Positions 26,155 to 34,496 of a DNA stretch of 64,000 nucleotides are shown one piece after another. Source of the DNA: Alicyclobacillus hesperidum (GTDB lineage Bacteria; Bacillota; Bacilli; Alicyclobacillales; Alicyclobacillaceae); assembly GCF_900107035.1 (NCBI RefSeq), contig NZ_FNOJ01000009.1, forward strand, positions 1-64,000, given 5' to 3'. The stretch's first letter is position 1, and the number at the start of each line of letters is the position of its first letter. The notes beneath the pieces are model-generated. The model ran no database searches and was not told where the DNA came from. It saw only the letters and a program-made list of their open reading frames with translations. A program made the position numbers and the translations under genes.

Positions 26155-26820
26155 TTACATCGCCAAGGCCTTTGTCAGCCGTGCAACCGCATCCGTACGA
26201 TCCGAATGGTCAAACACCGCCGACCCTGCAACAAACACGTTTGCTCCCGCTTCGTAGACCTCTCGTATCGTTTGCTCATTGATGCCCCCATCCACTTCGA
26301 TGAGAACGTCGCCACGCCCCAATTCAACCAATTGTCGCCGGGCCGAGGCAACTTTCGAGACCGTCGCAGGAATCAGAGTCTGCCCGCCGAACCCCGGATT
26401 CACCGTCATGATCAGCAACAGGTCCATCTCACCCACCAAGTATGGAAGGCTGTCGAGTCCTGTTCCAGGATTGATTGCCAATCCCGCCCGCAGTCCAGAA
26501 CTTCGAATCATCTGTAAAGCCCGATGTGGGTGATGAGTCGCCTCTTGGTGAATGGTGATGACGTCTGCACCGGCTTCTACGAAAGATGGAATCATCGACT
26601 CAGGCTTTTCGATCATGAGATGTACGTCAAGAGTACAACGAAACCGGCGCCGCAACGCGGACACGACGAGAGGACCCATAGTGATGTTCGGCACAAAGTG
26701 ACCATCCATCACATCGATATGTATCCAGTCACATCCCGCGTCGACGACGGACGCTACTTCCTTCTCCAAACACCCAAAATCCGCTGACAGAATCGATGGC
26801 GCAATCTTGGTGACATTCAT
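26155..26820 (-). CDS. rpe: Ribulose-phosphate 3-epimerase
   Basis: Interconverts ribulose 5-phosphate and xylulose 5-phosphate in the pentose phosphate pathway. The 221-residue TIM barrel shows IAPSILSADFG at the N-terminus, the metal-binding HIDVMDGHFVPNITMGP and VDGGIN segments and a phosphate-binding GSAVF. The ATG at 26820 overlaps the rsgA stop by four bases (ATGA). The open frame runs further upstream inside rsgA without homology. It ends the rpoZ-to-rpe operon. Confidence 0.97.
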   Translation of the reverse strand: MNVTKIAPSILSADFGCLEKEVASVVDAGCDWIHIDVMDGHFVPNITMGPLVVSALRRRFRCTLDVHLMIEKPESMIPSFVEAGADVITIHQEATHHPHRALQMIRSSGLRAGLAINPGTGLDSLPYLVGEMDLLLIMTVNPGFGGQTLIPATVSKVASARRQLVELGRGDVLIEVDGGINEQTIREVYEAGANVFVAGSAVFDHSDRTDAVARLTKALAM

Positions 26821-27695
26821 GAATACTCGTTCAGCTCCTGTTCGCGAATCTCGTGGTACAGTTGGCGATACGACGCATAGCGCGACAGAGCGATTTGCGA
26901 TCGCTCCACTGCATCCTTGACGCCGCATCCTTCTTCGTCTAGGTGTAAACATCCACGATAACCACACGCTTGCGCCGGCTCGGTAAAATCCAAAAAATAC
27001 TCGCGCAAATCGCGCGACGCAAGTTCAAGTTGCAATTGACTGAATCCCGGCGCATCCGCCACCCAGCTCTCCGCGTCCATTTGAAATAGTTCAACATGGC
27101 GAGTCGTCTGCTTGCCGCGGCCAATCTTCTCACTGACTTCACCTGTTTGCAAATGTAAACCGGGCAACAAGGCGTTCGCTAAGGTTGACTTGCCTGCGCC
27201 AGAAGGTCCCGCAAAGACACTTATGCGACCTTTTAAACGAGCGCGGATCTGCGCGACGCCAGAGCCAAATTTGGCCGCAATAGCGTACGTTTCATAGCCG
27301 ATGCCGCGATAGAGTTTAACGATTTCCTCGGCGCGTTCGGATACAACAAGATCGGACTTCGTCAGCACAACTGTCGGCTCGACGCCTGCCAGAGCGGCGG
27401 CGACGAGCGTCTTGTCAAGCATGTATAGGTTTAAATCAGGCGTGACGAAGGAACAAGCCACGACGACGTGGTCGACGTTGGCGATGGGCGGTCGCACCAA
27501 CTCGGTCGTGCGCGGAAGGACCTCGCCAATCACACCCTCGTTGTTACCGATCGGCTCATAGAGGACCTTGTCGCCGACAAGTACCGTCGTGCCACGCTTT
27601 TTGAACACACCGCGCGCGCGACAGCGACGAACTTTTTCACCGTCTTGAACATCGAAGAAACCACTGATAGCCCGAATCACGCGTCCTTCCGCCAC
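26817..27695 (-). CDS. rsgA: Ribosome small subunit-dependent GTPase RsgA
   Basis: RsgA (CpgA/YloQ) is a circularly permuted GTPase that checks late 30S maturation. The 292-residue product has an N-terminal OB fold, G4 (LTKSD) before G1 (GPSGAGKSTLAN), G2 (RHVELFQ), G3 (DAPGFSQL) and a C-terminal zinc finger with three Cys and one His in CGYRGCLHLDEEGC. The start is the GTG at 27695 with GAGGAGG upstream; the frame extends into prkC to 27776 but that part is not homologous. Its position after prkC fits its known phosphorylation by PrkC in Bacillus subtilis. Confidence 0.96.
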   Translation of the reverse strand: MAEGRVIRAISGFFDVQDGEKVRRCRARGVFKKRGTTVLVGDKVLYEPIGNNEGVIGEVLPRTTELVRPPIANVDHVVVACSFVTPDLNLYMLDKTLVAAALAGVEPTVVLTKSDLVVSERAEEIVKLYRGIGYETYAIAAKFGSGVAQIRARLKGRISVFAGPSGAGKSTLANALLPGLHLQTGEVSEKIGRGKQTTRHVELFQMDAESWVADAPGFSQLQLELASRDLREYFLDFTEPAQACGYRGCLHLDEEGCGVKDAVERSQIALSRYASYRQLYHEIREQELNEYS

Positions 27696-27708
27696 AATGC
27701 CCTCCTCA

Positions 27709-29817
27709 TTATCCCTGAACAGGGTAGTCTCGAACCAGTTGCCCGTTCTCGTACACTTTGACGTCGCCTTTTTCACCAGGCGTCAGATAGAGTACTTCCT
27801 GCCACGAGGTGTGTCGACGAATCCGCTGATTGACAACCACTTGCCCAGTTCCACGCGCGTCGTCGATCATGATTTCCACGTCAGTCGGTGGGCCTTTCGG
27901 CGGATCGACGGTCACCTGCACACTGTGCGGCTGCTCGTCTGAAGCGTTCGCCACAGCGTTGTTGGTGGGAGGTGTTGTCGCATTGCCATCACCGTTGCCT
28001 ACAGAATTTCCAACACCATTTCCAAACTCTGTATCATTGCCAGTGCCATTCGTACCTCCAGAGTTTCCTGTGAGGTTCCCACCCGCTCCCTGATCCGAGC
28101 CGTTCGAGTTCGAGGTGCTATTATCCGGTGCAACAGATGGATTGCTGACGACGTACATATTGATGGTCGATCCCGCAGGTACAGAATCCCCCTCAATATA
28201 CGGGTACACATATGACACCAGCGGATCCTGATTTACCAGATTGCTTGGCGTTACACTTCCGACAGTCAGCCCGGCGGCTTGAATCGCCGCTTCCGCCTGC
28301 TGTAGTGGCAAGCCAACTAGTTTCGGCACCGTGACATATTTCTCCTCGCTCACGGTGAGGGTGATTTTTGCATTTAAAGGTACCGAAGTTCCGGCTGGCG
28401 GATTGCTCGAGATGACTTGACCCGTTGGCACCGTCGTGCTCTGTTCCGTCTGCTCCGTGATGTTGTTCGCCGAAAATCCAGCACTGATGAGCGATTGCTT
28501 TGCTTGATCGAACGGTTCATTGGTCACGTCTGGCATGGCCACTTTCGGCGCGCCTTGACTTACATAAAGGGTAATATCCCGCGTCTTTTTGACCTGTGTC
28601 CGTCCAGGTGGCGATTGTTCATAGACGATCCCTTTCGCTTCGTGCAAATTCGGCTCGAGCTTTTCAACGATTTGATTTCGCGAAAAACCCACCGCTTCTA
28701 GCGCAGAGACCGCTTTTGCCGCGGGTTTACCAACGACAGAAGGCACTTCTACGTTCGGCACTGTCATCAAGTTTGTAACCAAGACGATAGCGGCGTAACC
28801 GCCAAGACCGAGCGCAGCGACAGCTAATACCGCGATACCAGTCACCATGCCGATCCGCTTCCAGCGCGGCATCTTGGGCTTTGACTCCTGTGTCCCGGCG
28901 TTCGCCAGCTTGTCGCCCATATGCTCCCCCATTGCCGGTATCACGATGGTCTTGTCATCGCAGTCAAGCGCTGGCTCAAACTTAGGGACATTTGGATGTT
29001 CCAAAGCCGTATCGAGATCGGCTTTGACTGCAGCCATATTGTCATATCGGCCTTCCGGAGCTTTTACCAGACAGCGAAGAATGATATTTTCCACACTCTG
29101 TGGAATCGATTTATTCAAGTCCCGCGGTTCGACAAACGGCTCACGCAGGTGTTTTAAAGCGACGCTGACCGGGGAATTCCCGTCAAATGGAAGTTTACCC
29201 GTCAACATCTCATACATCACAATTCCCAGGGAATAAATATCGCTCTTTGCCGTGGTCGGCGCGCCTCGAGCCTGTTCCGGTGAAAAGTAATGCACGGACC
29301 CTAAGACCGACGTAGCCTGTCTGTCTGCGATTGTGTGCCCGGTCGCTGCACGCGCAATACCGAAATCAGCCACCTTGACTTGCCCGTGGCGGTTCAACAG
29401 GATATTGTGAGGCTTGATATCGCGGTGGATGACGTGCAAATCGTGCGCATGTTGCAATGCAGAGCAAATCTGCTTGCTGATATCGATGACCTCGTCCACC
29501 GGCAATGGCGCCCGCTCGATAATCACGTCCTTCAGTGTCGGTCCATCGACGTACTCCATGACGATGTACTGCTCGCCTTCCGAGATACCCACGTCGTACA
29601 CGTTGACGATATTTGGATGCGATAGCCGCCCTGCCGCTTGCGCCTCTTGCCGAAAGCGGCGGACGAACTCTTCGTCCTCGACAAATTGGCTGCGCAGCAT
29701 TTTAACCGCCACAACGCGATCCAAGAGCGTATCGACCGCACGATAGACGACTGCCATACCACCGTCGCCAATCGTCTCCTCTAGTCGATAACGGCCTCCA
29801 AGAATGCGCGAGGTCAT
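27709..29817 (-). CDS. prkC: PASTA-domain Ser/Thr protein kinase PrkC
   Basis: A membrane Hanks-type kinase that senses muropeptides and controls germination and cell-wall responses. The cytoplasmic kinase domain (about 10-270) has Lys39 in VAVKM, HRDIKPHN (131-138) and DFG (151-153). A single transmembrane helix spans about 323-350. Outside are three PASTA domains (about 354-565), then an Asn/Gly/Ser-rich linker (about 568-630) and an extra C-terminal beta-rich domain (HSVQVTVDPPKG onward). The linker has low-complexity GNG-type repeats. The ATG overlaps the stp stop (ATGA), so kinase and phosphatase are coupled. Confidence 0.96.
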   Translation of the reverse strand: MTSRILGGRYRLEETIGDGGMAVVYRAVDTLLDRVVAVKMLRSQFVEDEEFVRRFRQEAQAAGRLSHPNIVNVYDVGISEGEQYIVMEYVDGPTLKDVIIERAPLPVDEVIDISKQICSALQHAHDLHVIHRDIKPHNILLNRHGQVKVADFGIARAATGHTIADRQATSVLGSVHYFSPEQARGAPTTAKSDIYSLGIVMYEMLTGKLPFDGNSPVSVALKHLREPFVEPRDLNKSIPQSVENIILRCLVKAPEGRYDNMAAVKADLDTALEHPNVPKFEPALDCDDKTIVIPAMGEHMGDKLANAGTQESKPKMPRWKRIGMVTGIAVLAVAALGLGGYAAIVLVTNLMTVPNVEVPSVVGKPAAKAVSALEAVGFSRNQIVEKLEPNLHEAKGIVYEQSPPGRTQVKKTRDITLYVSQGAPKVAMPDVTNEPFDQAKQSLISAGFSANNITEQTEQSTTVPTGQVISSNPPAGTSVPLNAKITLTVSEEKYVTVPKLVGLPLQQAEAAIQAAGLTVGSVTPSNLVNQDPLVSYVYPYIEGDSVPAGSTINMYVVSNPSVAPDNSTSNSNGSDQGAGGNLTGNSGGTNGTGNDTEFGNGVGNSVGNGDGNATTPPTNNAVANASDEQPHSVQVTVDPPKGPPTDVEIMIDDARGTGQVVVNQRIRRHTSWQEVLYLTPGEKGDVKVYENGQLVRDYPVQG

Positions 29818-30575
29818 TTGTTGCCAGCCTCCTCTCGGTTCACCGCGACAAGAACCGTCACGTTGTCCGTACCGCCGCGCGCAAGCGCCGCTTGAATCAT
29901 TGCGTCGACCACTCGCTCCAAATCGACAACCGTTGCGACCACGCGAGCGTCTTCCATGAAGGACCGAATTTCGTCATCTGCAACATGATTGGTCAAACCG
30001 TCTGAACACAAGAGCACCACATCGTCAGAATGCCAGGGATACAAATTCAAATCCGGATAGCTGTGCGGTTCTGTGCCGAGCGATCTCGTCACGATGTTTC
30101 GCTGGGGATGATGCTTTGCCTCTTCCTGTGTCAGTTGCCCGCGGCGCACCAACTCTGCAACCAGGCTGTGATCATCGGTCACCTGGCTGAACTCGGAGCC
30201 GGATAGCATATACGCCCGGCTATCGCCTACGTGCGCAATGTATAGCACACCAGGCCTTGCAAACGCGCAGACAATCGTTGTGCCCATTCCGCGATAACTA
30301 ATGTTTTCGCATGCCTGCTGATAAATCGCAGCATTGGCTGTAGCGAGTGCCGAGAGTAGAATCTCGCCCGGATCGCTATCTGGGCGCAGATGCTCGCGCA
30401 CGTAGAGCCCTACGCGCTCGATGGCCAACTGACTGGCAACGTCCCCCGCCTGCGGACCACCCATCCCGTCCGCGACGACGAATAGCTCTCCTGCGGAAAG
30501 CCCTGGCAAGACAGAGAAGCCATCCTGGTTCATGGTTCGAACGAGACCAATGTGCGACTTCGCAGCATACAACAT
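29814..30575 (-). CDS. prpC: PP2C-type Ser/Thr protein phosphatase
   Basis: The 253-residue phosphatase (Stp/PrpC) reverses PrkC phosphorylation. Conserved PP2C metal-binding motifs are visible: SHIGLVRTMNQDG, VVADGMGGPQAGDVAS, HVGDSRAY, LLCSDGLTNH and GGTDNVTVLV. It has no membrane segment and should act in the cytoplasm. It lies between rlmN and prkC with 4-base overlap to the kinase. The ATG at 30575 follows GAGGTG. Confidence 0.97.
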   Translation of the reverse strand: MLYAAKSHIGLVRTMNQDGFSVLPGLSAGELFVVADGMGGPQAGDVASQLAIERVGLYVREHLRPDSDPGEILLSALATANAAIYQQACENISYRGMGTTIVCAFARPGVLYIAHVGDSRAYMLSGSEFSQVTDDHSLVAELVRRGQLTQEEAKHHPQRNIVTRSLGTEPHSYPDLNLYPWHSDDVVLLCSDGLTNHVADDEIRSFMEDARVVATVVDLERVVDAMIQAALARGGTDNVTVLVAVNREEAGNK

Positions 30576-30612
30576 GCCAACACCTCAATACTCAAACCAA
30601 ACGAGCGCTCGA

Positions 30613-31659
30613 TCACGCTCGCCGATTCATATGTTGAGCGCGCAACTGGCCGCACGCCGCCGCGATATCATGACCCATTTCGCGCCGGATCGTCGCGTTG
30701 ATGCCCGCTTCTTGCAATGCATTCCAAAATGCGTAAATCTGTTTCTTTTCTGTACGCCGATACTCGCGCTCCGGTACGTAATTGACCGGGATTAGGTTGA
30801 CGTGACAAGGCAGGTCGCGAATCAACTCGGCTAACTCTCGCGCACACGCAAGGCTATCATTTTGTCCCGCCACGAGTGCGTATTCGAAAGAAATCCGCTT
30901 CCCTGTTTTTTGATAGTAATAATGACATGCTTCCATCAGCTTGGCAATCGGGTATGCCTTATTGACCGGCATCATTCTGCCCCGTAGCTCATCGTTCGGC
31001 GCGTGCAGGGACACCGCGAGCGTGATCGGCCGCCCTTCGTCAGCCAGCCTGCGAATACCAGGTACAAGGCCCACGGTAGAAATGGTAATGTGACGCTGGC
31101 CGATATGAAGTCCATGGGCATCGCTGACAATATCGATAAAGCGCATGACGTTGTCATAGTTGTCCATAGGCTCACCGGATCCCATCAAAACGATGGAAGA
31201 TACGCGTCCGCCCTGGCCATCGAGTAGCGATTGGCTGTACATCAACTGTTCGACCATTTCGCCAGCCTGCATCTGACGGATCATACCACCGAGCGTCGAG
31301 GCGCAAAACGTGCAGCCCATTTTACAACCGACCTGAGAGGATACACACACGCTGTTGCCGTAATTGTGACGCATGAGCACCGTTTCGACAGTCACACCAT
31401 CCGGCCATTCAAGTAGAAACTTCGAGGTCGGATCGACCTTCGAATCCTGGCGCACCACTTCCTTGGCGCTACGCAAAAAGGCCCGTTCGGCCAGCGCTTC
31501 TCGCAAAGACTTAGGTAGATTCGTCATCTCTTCGAAACGAGTCGCGCGCTTTTGATACATCCACTCAAACAGTTGTACCGCACGATACGGCTTTTCCCCG
31601 AATTCGCGAGCGAGCCAGTCCTTAAGTTCAGGTAATGTAAAGTTATACAAGTGAACCAT
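30613..31659 (-). CDS. rlmN: Dual-specificity rRNA/tRNA methyltransferase RlmN
   Basis: A radical-SAM enzyme that methylates C2 of A2503 in 23S rRNA and A37 of some tRNAs. The iron-sulfur motif C-x3-C-x2-C is seen in GCKMGCTFCAS, followed by GSGEPMDNYDNV and SLHAPNDELR; the catalytic Cys lies near the C-terminus in DIAAACGQL. The ATG at 31659 (348 residues) follows GAGGGGGTGA; the frame to 31716 lies in rsmB. The gene is between rsmB and stp, the standard order. Confidence 0.96.
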   Translation of the reverse strand: MVHLYNFTLPELKDWLAREFGEKPYRAVQLFEWMYQKRATRFEEMTNLPKSLREALAERAFLRSAKEVVRQDSKVDPTSKFLLEWPDGVTVETVLMRHNYGNSVCVSSQVGCKMGCTFCASTLGGMIRQMQAGEMVEQLMYSQSLLDGQGGRVSSIVLMGSGEPMDNYDNVMRFIDIVSDAHGLHIGQRHITISTVGLVPGIRRLADEGRPITLAVSLHAPNDELRGRMMPVNKAYPIAKLMEACHYYYQKTGKRISFEYALVAGQNDSLACARELAELIRDLPCHVNLIPVNYVPEREYRRTEKKQIYAFWNALQEAGINATIRREMGHDIAAACGQLRAQHMNRRA

Positions 31660-31672
31660 GCGTTTCACCCCC

Positions 31673-33022
31673 TCAATTTCGTCGCAATCTCGCCATGTAA
31701 AATCCGTCCGTCGCAAACATGTCCGGCGTCAATGTCAAGCCGACGGCGACCTGACCCGCCAGAGGCGCCGGGACATCATGCGCGATATCATCCAAGGAGA
31801 CCGCCCCTTGCAGTTCATCGACCACGCCTAAGACAACCTTCTCATTTTCTTCCGGCAACAGCGTACACGTCGCATAGACCACATAGCCGCCTGGCTTGAC
31901 GATCCGGCAGGCATGGCGTAACAAATCCGTCTGTAAGGCGGTCAACGCTGCCACGTCTGCTTCTGTCCGCCGTTGCCGAATATCCGGGCGACGCCGCATC
32001 ACGCCAAGCCCGCTGCACGGAGCATCGACGAGCACCGCGTCATACGGCGGATTGCCAGATACATCGCGCCCGTCGCCAAGACGTGCACGCACACTCGTGA
32101 GATGCAGGCGCGAGCAGGCGTCCACAATCGTCTGTATCTTCGAGATGTATACGTCGTACGCGTCGATCACGCCTGTGTCGCGCATCAATTCGGCGATCTG
32201 CGTCGTCTTCCCCCCCGGCGCAGCGCACATATCGAGGACGCGCATACCAGGTTCAGGCCGCAGCAAGGGTGCGATTAACATCGCGCCTTCATCCTGCACC
32301 GTCAACGAACCATGGTGGTAAAGGTCCAATCGCTCGATGTCGATCGCGCCAGTAATCCGCAAGGCCCCGTCGTAGAGTGCTCCCCGCTCGATTTCACCGA
32401 CGCCTTGCGCGGTAAGAGCCGACGCGACCGACTCGACAGAAGCTCGCAAGGGATTGACGCGCACGGCCGTCGCGCCAGGGCGATTACCCGCCGCCAGTAT
32501 AGCCTCGGCGCGCTCCCTGCCGTATGCCGCGACCAACCGCGCAACCATCCAGCGCGGATAGCTGTGCAGTAGCGACAGTTGTGCGATGTCGTCACGGTCA
32601 GTTCGTCGCACATGAATCCGTGACTCCCAATCCGTCCCATCCCGCAGATAGCTGCGCAAGACGGCGTTGACAAATGAAGCAGATCGTGGGTTGACTCGCT
32701 TGGCCATATCGACGGCATCGCTGGTCACAGCGTAAGCTGGGAGCCTCGACAACCAGCTAAGCTGATAGACGCTCATGCGCAAGATGGTCAAAATCTCGAC
32801 TTCCAAAGCCGCTAAACCCCGCCGCACGTACGGAGCGAGCAGGTAATCGATGGTCAACTGGCGACGGACTGTTCCGTAAGCTATTTCCGTCGCCAAAGCC
32901 TTGTCGCGATCGCTCAATTCGCGCTTGGCGAGTGCCTGTTGCAAGGCCAAGTTGACATACGCCCGGTCTTTTGCCACACGCACGAGTGCGTGGTATGCGG
33001 TCCATCTAGCTGGAGAGATCAC
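31673..33022 (-). CDS. rsmB: 16S rRNA (cytosine967-C5)-methyltransferase
   Basis: RsmB (Sun) methylates C967 of 16S rRNA. The N-terminal NusB-like RNA-binding domain (about 1-135) precedes a Rossmann methyltransferase domain with SAM motif LDMCAAPGGKTTQ and the two catalytic cysteines in DAPCSGLGV and YATCTLLPEEN. I choose the GTG at 33022 (449 residues) with AAAGGA upstream, overlapping fmt by 17 bases, instead of the TTG at 33040. The order fmt-rsmB-rlmN is typical for Bacilli. Confidence 0.96.
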   Translation of the reverse strand: MISPARWTAYHALVRVAKDRAYVNLALQQALAKRELSDRDKALATEIAYGTVRRQLTIDYLLAPYVRRGLAALEVEILTILRMSVYQLSWLSRLPAYAVTSDAVDMAKRVNPRSASFVNAVLRSYLRDGTDWESRIHVRRTDRDDIAQLSLLHSYPRWMVARLVAAYGRERAEAILAAGNRPGATAVRVNPLRASVESVASALTAQGVGEIERGALYDGALRITGAIDIERLDLYHHGSLTVQDEGAMLIAPLLRPEPGMRVLDMCAAPGGKTTQIAELMRDTGVIDAYDVYISKIQTIVDACSRLHLTSVRARLGDGRDVSGNPPYDAVLVDAPCSGLGVMRRRPDIRQRRTEADVAALTALQTDLLRHACRIVKPGGYVVYATCTLLPEENEKVVLGVVDELQGAVSLDDIAHDVPAPLAGQVAVGLTLTPDMFATDGFYMARLRRN

Positions 33023-33962
33023 TTGTGTCGATCCTTTCAAAAACCACAGTATCGGTACGCAAGCCGGCGAGCCAGGCTCCAGCGCTCATCGGCCGCTTCC
33101 CCGCAGGTTGCACTTGCTCTACGACGTAGACGCCATTGCCGCAAGCGACTACTGCCGTGTCACCCAAGCGGCGAGCCAAACCAGGTTCACCTGGCAAGTG
33201 GCCATCGCCGACATGACCACGCAGGATTTTGAGTTGCCGACCATCTGGCGCGATCGCGCTGGCGCCTGGCCATGGGGCCAACGCTCGCACCCGTAGCGCA
33301 ATCGCATCTGCAGCGAGTTGCCAATCGATCCACTCGTCGCTGCGCGTGAGTTTCTCTGCGTACGTCACGCCTGACGTGGGTTGTGGGACCGCCTGCAGTT
33401 CACCACGCACGTAAGCGGGCAGGATCTCCGCACACATCTGGCCACCGAGCGCGGCTAACTTGTCATGTAACTCGCCAGCAGTGGTGTCGGGTCCAATTGG
33501 TAACTCCTGCTGCGCAATCATCGGCCCCGCATCTAGTTCGCGCACCATCTCCATGAGCGTCACGCCTGTTTTGGTATCGCCGGCGAGAATCGCGCGCTGA
33601 ATCGGTGCCGCACCGCGCCAGCGCGGCAACAGTGAGGCGTGGACGTTGACCGCGCCACTTTTTGCGAGTTTGAGCACTCTGTCGGGCAGCAACTGTCCGT
33701 ACGCCGCTGTGACCAGAATATCCGCGTCCCACTCGGAAAGCGCGCGCACACTATCAGGGTGGCCCACTTTCTCTGGTTGCAACACGCGTAAGCCAAGTTC
33801 GAGCGCGCGCCGTTTCACCGGCGGCGGTGTCAAAAGCCGCTTGCGTCCAGCCGGGCGATCCGGCTGTGTGACCACGCACACTTCCCAGGAAAGTCGCACC
33901 AAGGCCTCAAGCGCTGGCAAAGCGAAGTCTGGTGTGCCCATAAAGAGAGCGCGCACGGACAT
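33006..33962 (-). CDS. fmt: Methionyl-tRNA formyltransferase
   Basis: Formylates initiator Met-tRNA with 10-formyltetrahydrofolate. The 318-residue protein has FMGTPDFALPALEAL at the N-terminus, the catalytic NVHASLLPRWRGAAPIQRA with Asn/His, and the GVTLMEMVRELDAGP segment; the C-terminal OB domain follows. The ATG shares one base with the def stop (TAATG). The pairing with def, which removes the same formyl group, is almost universal. Confidence 0.97.
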   Translation of the reverse strand: MSVRALFMGTPDFALPALEALVRLSWEVCVVTQPDRPAGRKRLLTPPPVKRRALELGLRVLQPEKVGHPDSVRALSEWDADILVTAAYGQLLPDRVLKLAKSGAVNVHASLLPRWRGAAPIQRAILAGDTKTGVTLMEMVRELDAGPMIAQQELPIGPDTTAGELHDKLAALGGQMCAEILPAYVRGELQAVPQPTSGVTYAEKLTRSDEWIDWQLAADAIALRVRALAPWPGASAIAPDGRQLKILRGHVGDGHLPGEPGLARRLGDTAVVACGNGVYVVEQVQPAGKRPMSAGAWLAGLRTDTVVFERIDTSDLSS

Positions 33963-34462
33963 TAGGAACGCTCCCCGACCGTTGCCCGCTCAATTTGATC
34001 CGGGCGCAGGTAGTCGATAAACAGAATGCCATCGAGATGATCGATCTCATGTTGCAAGCAGCGAGCCAACAAATCGCGCCCCTCAATTTCAAAGAACTCC
34101 CCATTTCGATCCTGAGCTCGCACCTTGACATATGCCGCGCGCTCCACGATACCGGAGAGCCCTGGTAGAGAAAGGCACGCCTCACGCTCATGTTGCTCAC
34201 CCTCGCGCGCGATGATCTCTGGATTCACCAATTCGATCCAAGCGCGTTTCGCAAAACTATCCTCGTTAGGCGCTACGTCGATGACGACCAGCCGCTTTAA
34301 AATGCCGATCTGATTCGCGGCGAGTCCAATGCCATCAGCGTGATACATCGTCTCTGCCATGTCGTCGAGCAACTTGTGGATAGCAGGTCCAAATTGTGTA
34401 ACCGGCTTGGCCTTTTGGCGCAAAGCCTGATCTTCCCCTTTGCGAATGATGCGAATGGCCAT
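33962..34462 (-). CDS. def: Peptide deformylase
   Basis: Removes the formyl group from nascent proteins using a metal ion. The 166-residue product has the three motifs GIGLAANQ (44-51), EACLS (94-98; the second residue is Ala where Gly is usual) and HEIDH (138-142) that supply the metal ligands and catalytic Glu. The ATG at 34462 has a strong AAAGGAGG site. Upstream the open frame continues to 34540 inside the gap and priA end and is not used. Confidence 0.96.
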   Translation of the reverse strand: MAIRIIRKGEDQALRQKAKPVTQFGPAIHKLLDDMAETMYHADGIGLAANQIGILKRLVVIDVAPNEDSFAKRAWIELVNPEIIAREGEQHEREACLSLPGLSGIVERAAYVKVRAQDRNGEFFEIEGRDLLARCLQHEIDHLDGILFIDYLRPDQIERATVGERS

Positions 34463-34496
34463 GATACGGCCTCCTTTAAATTTAGAATACATGGAC

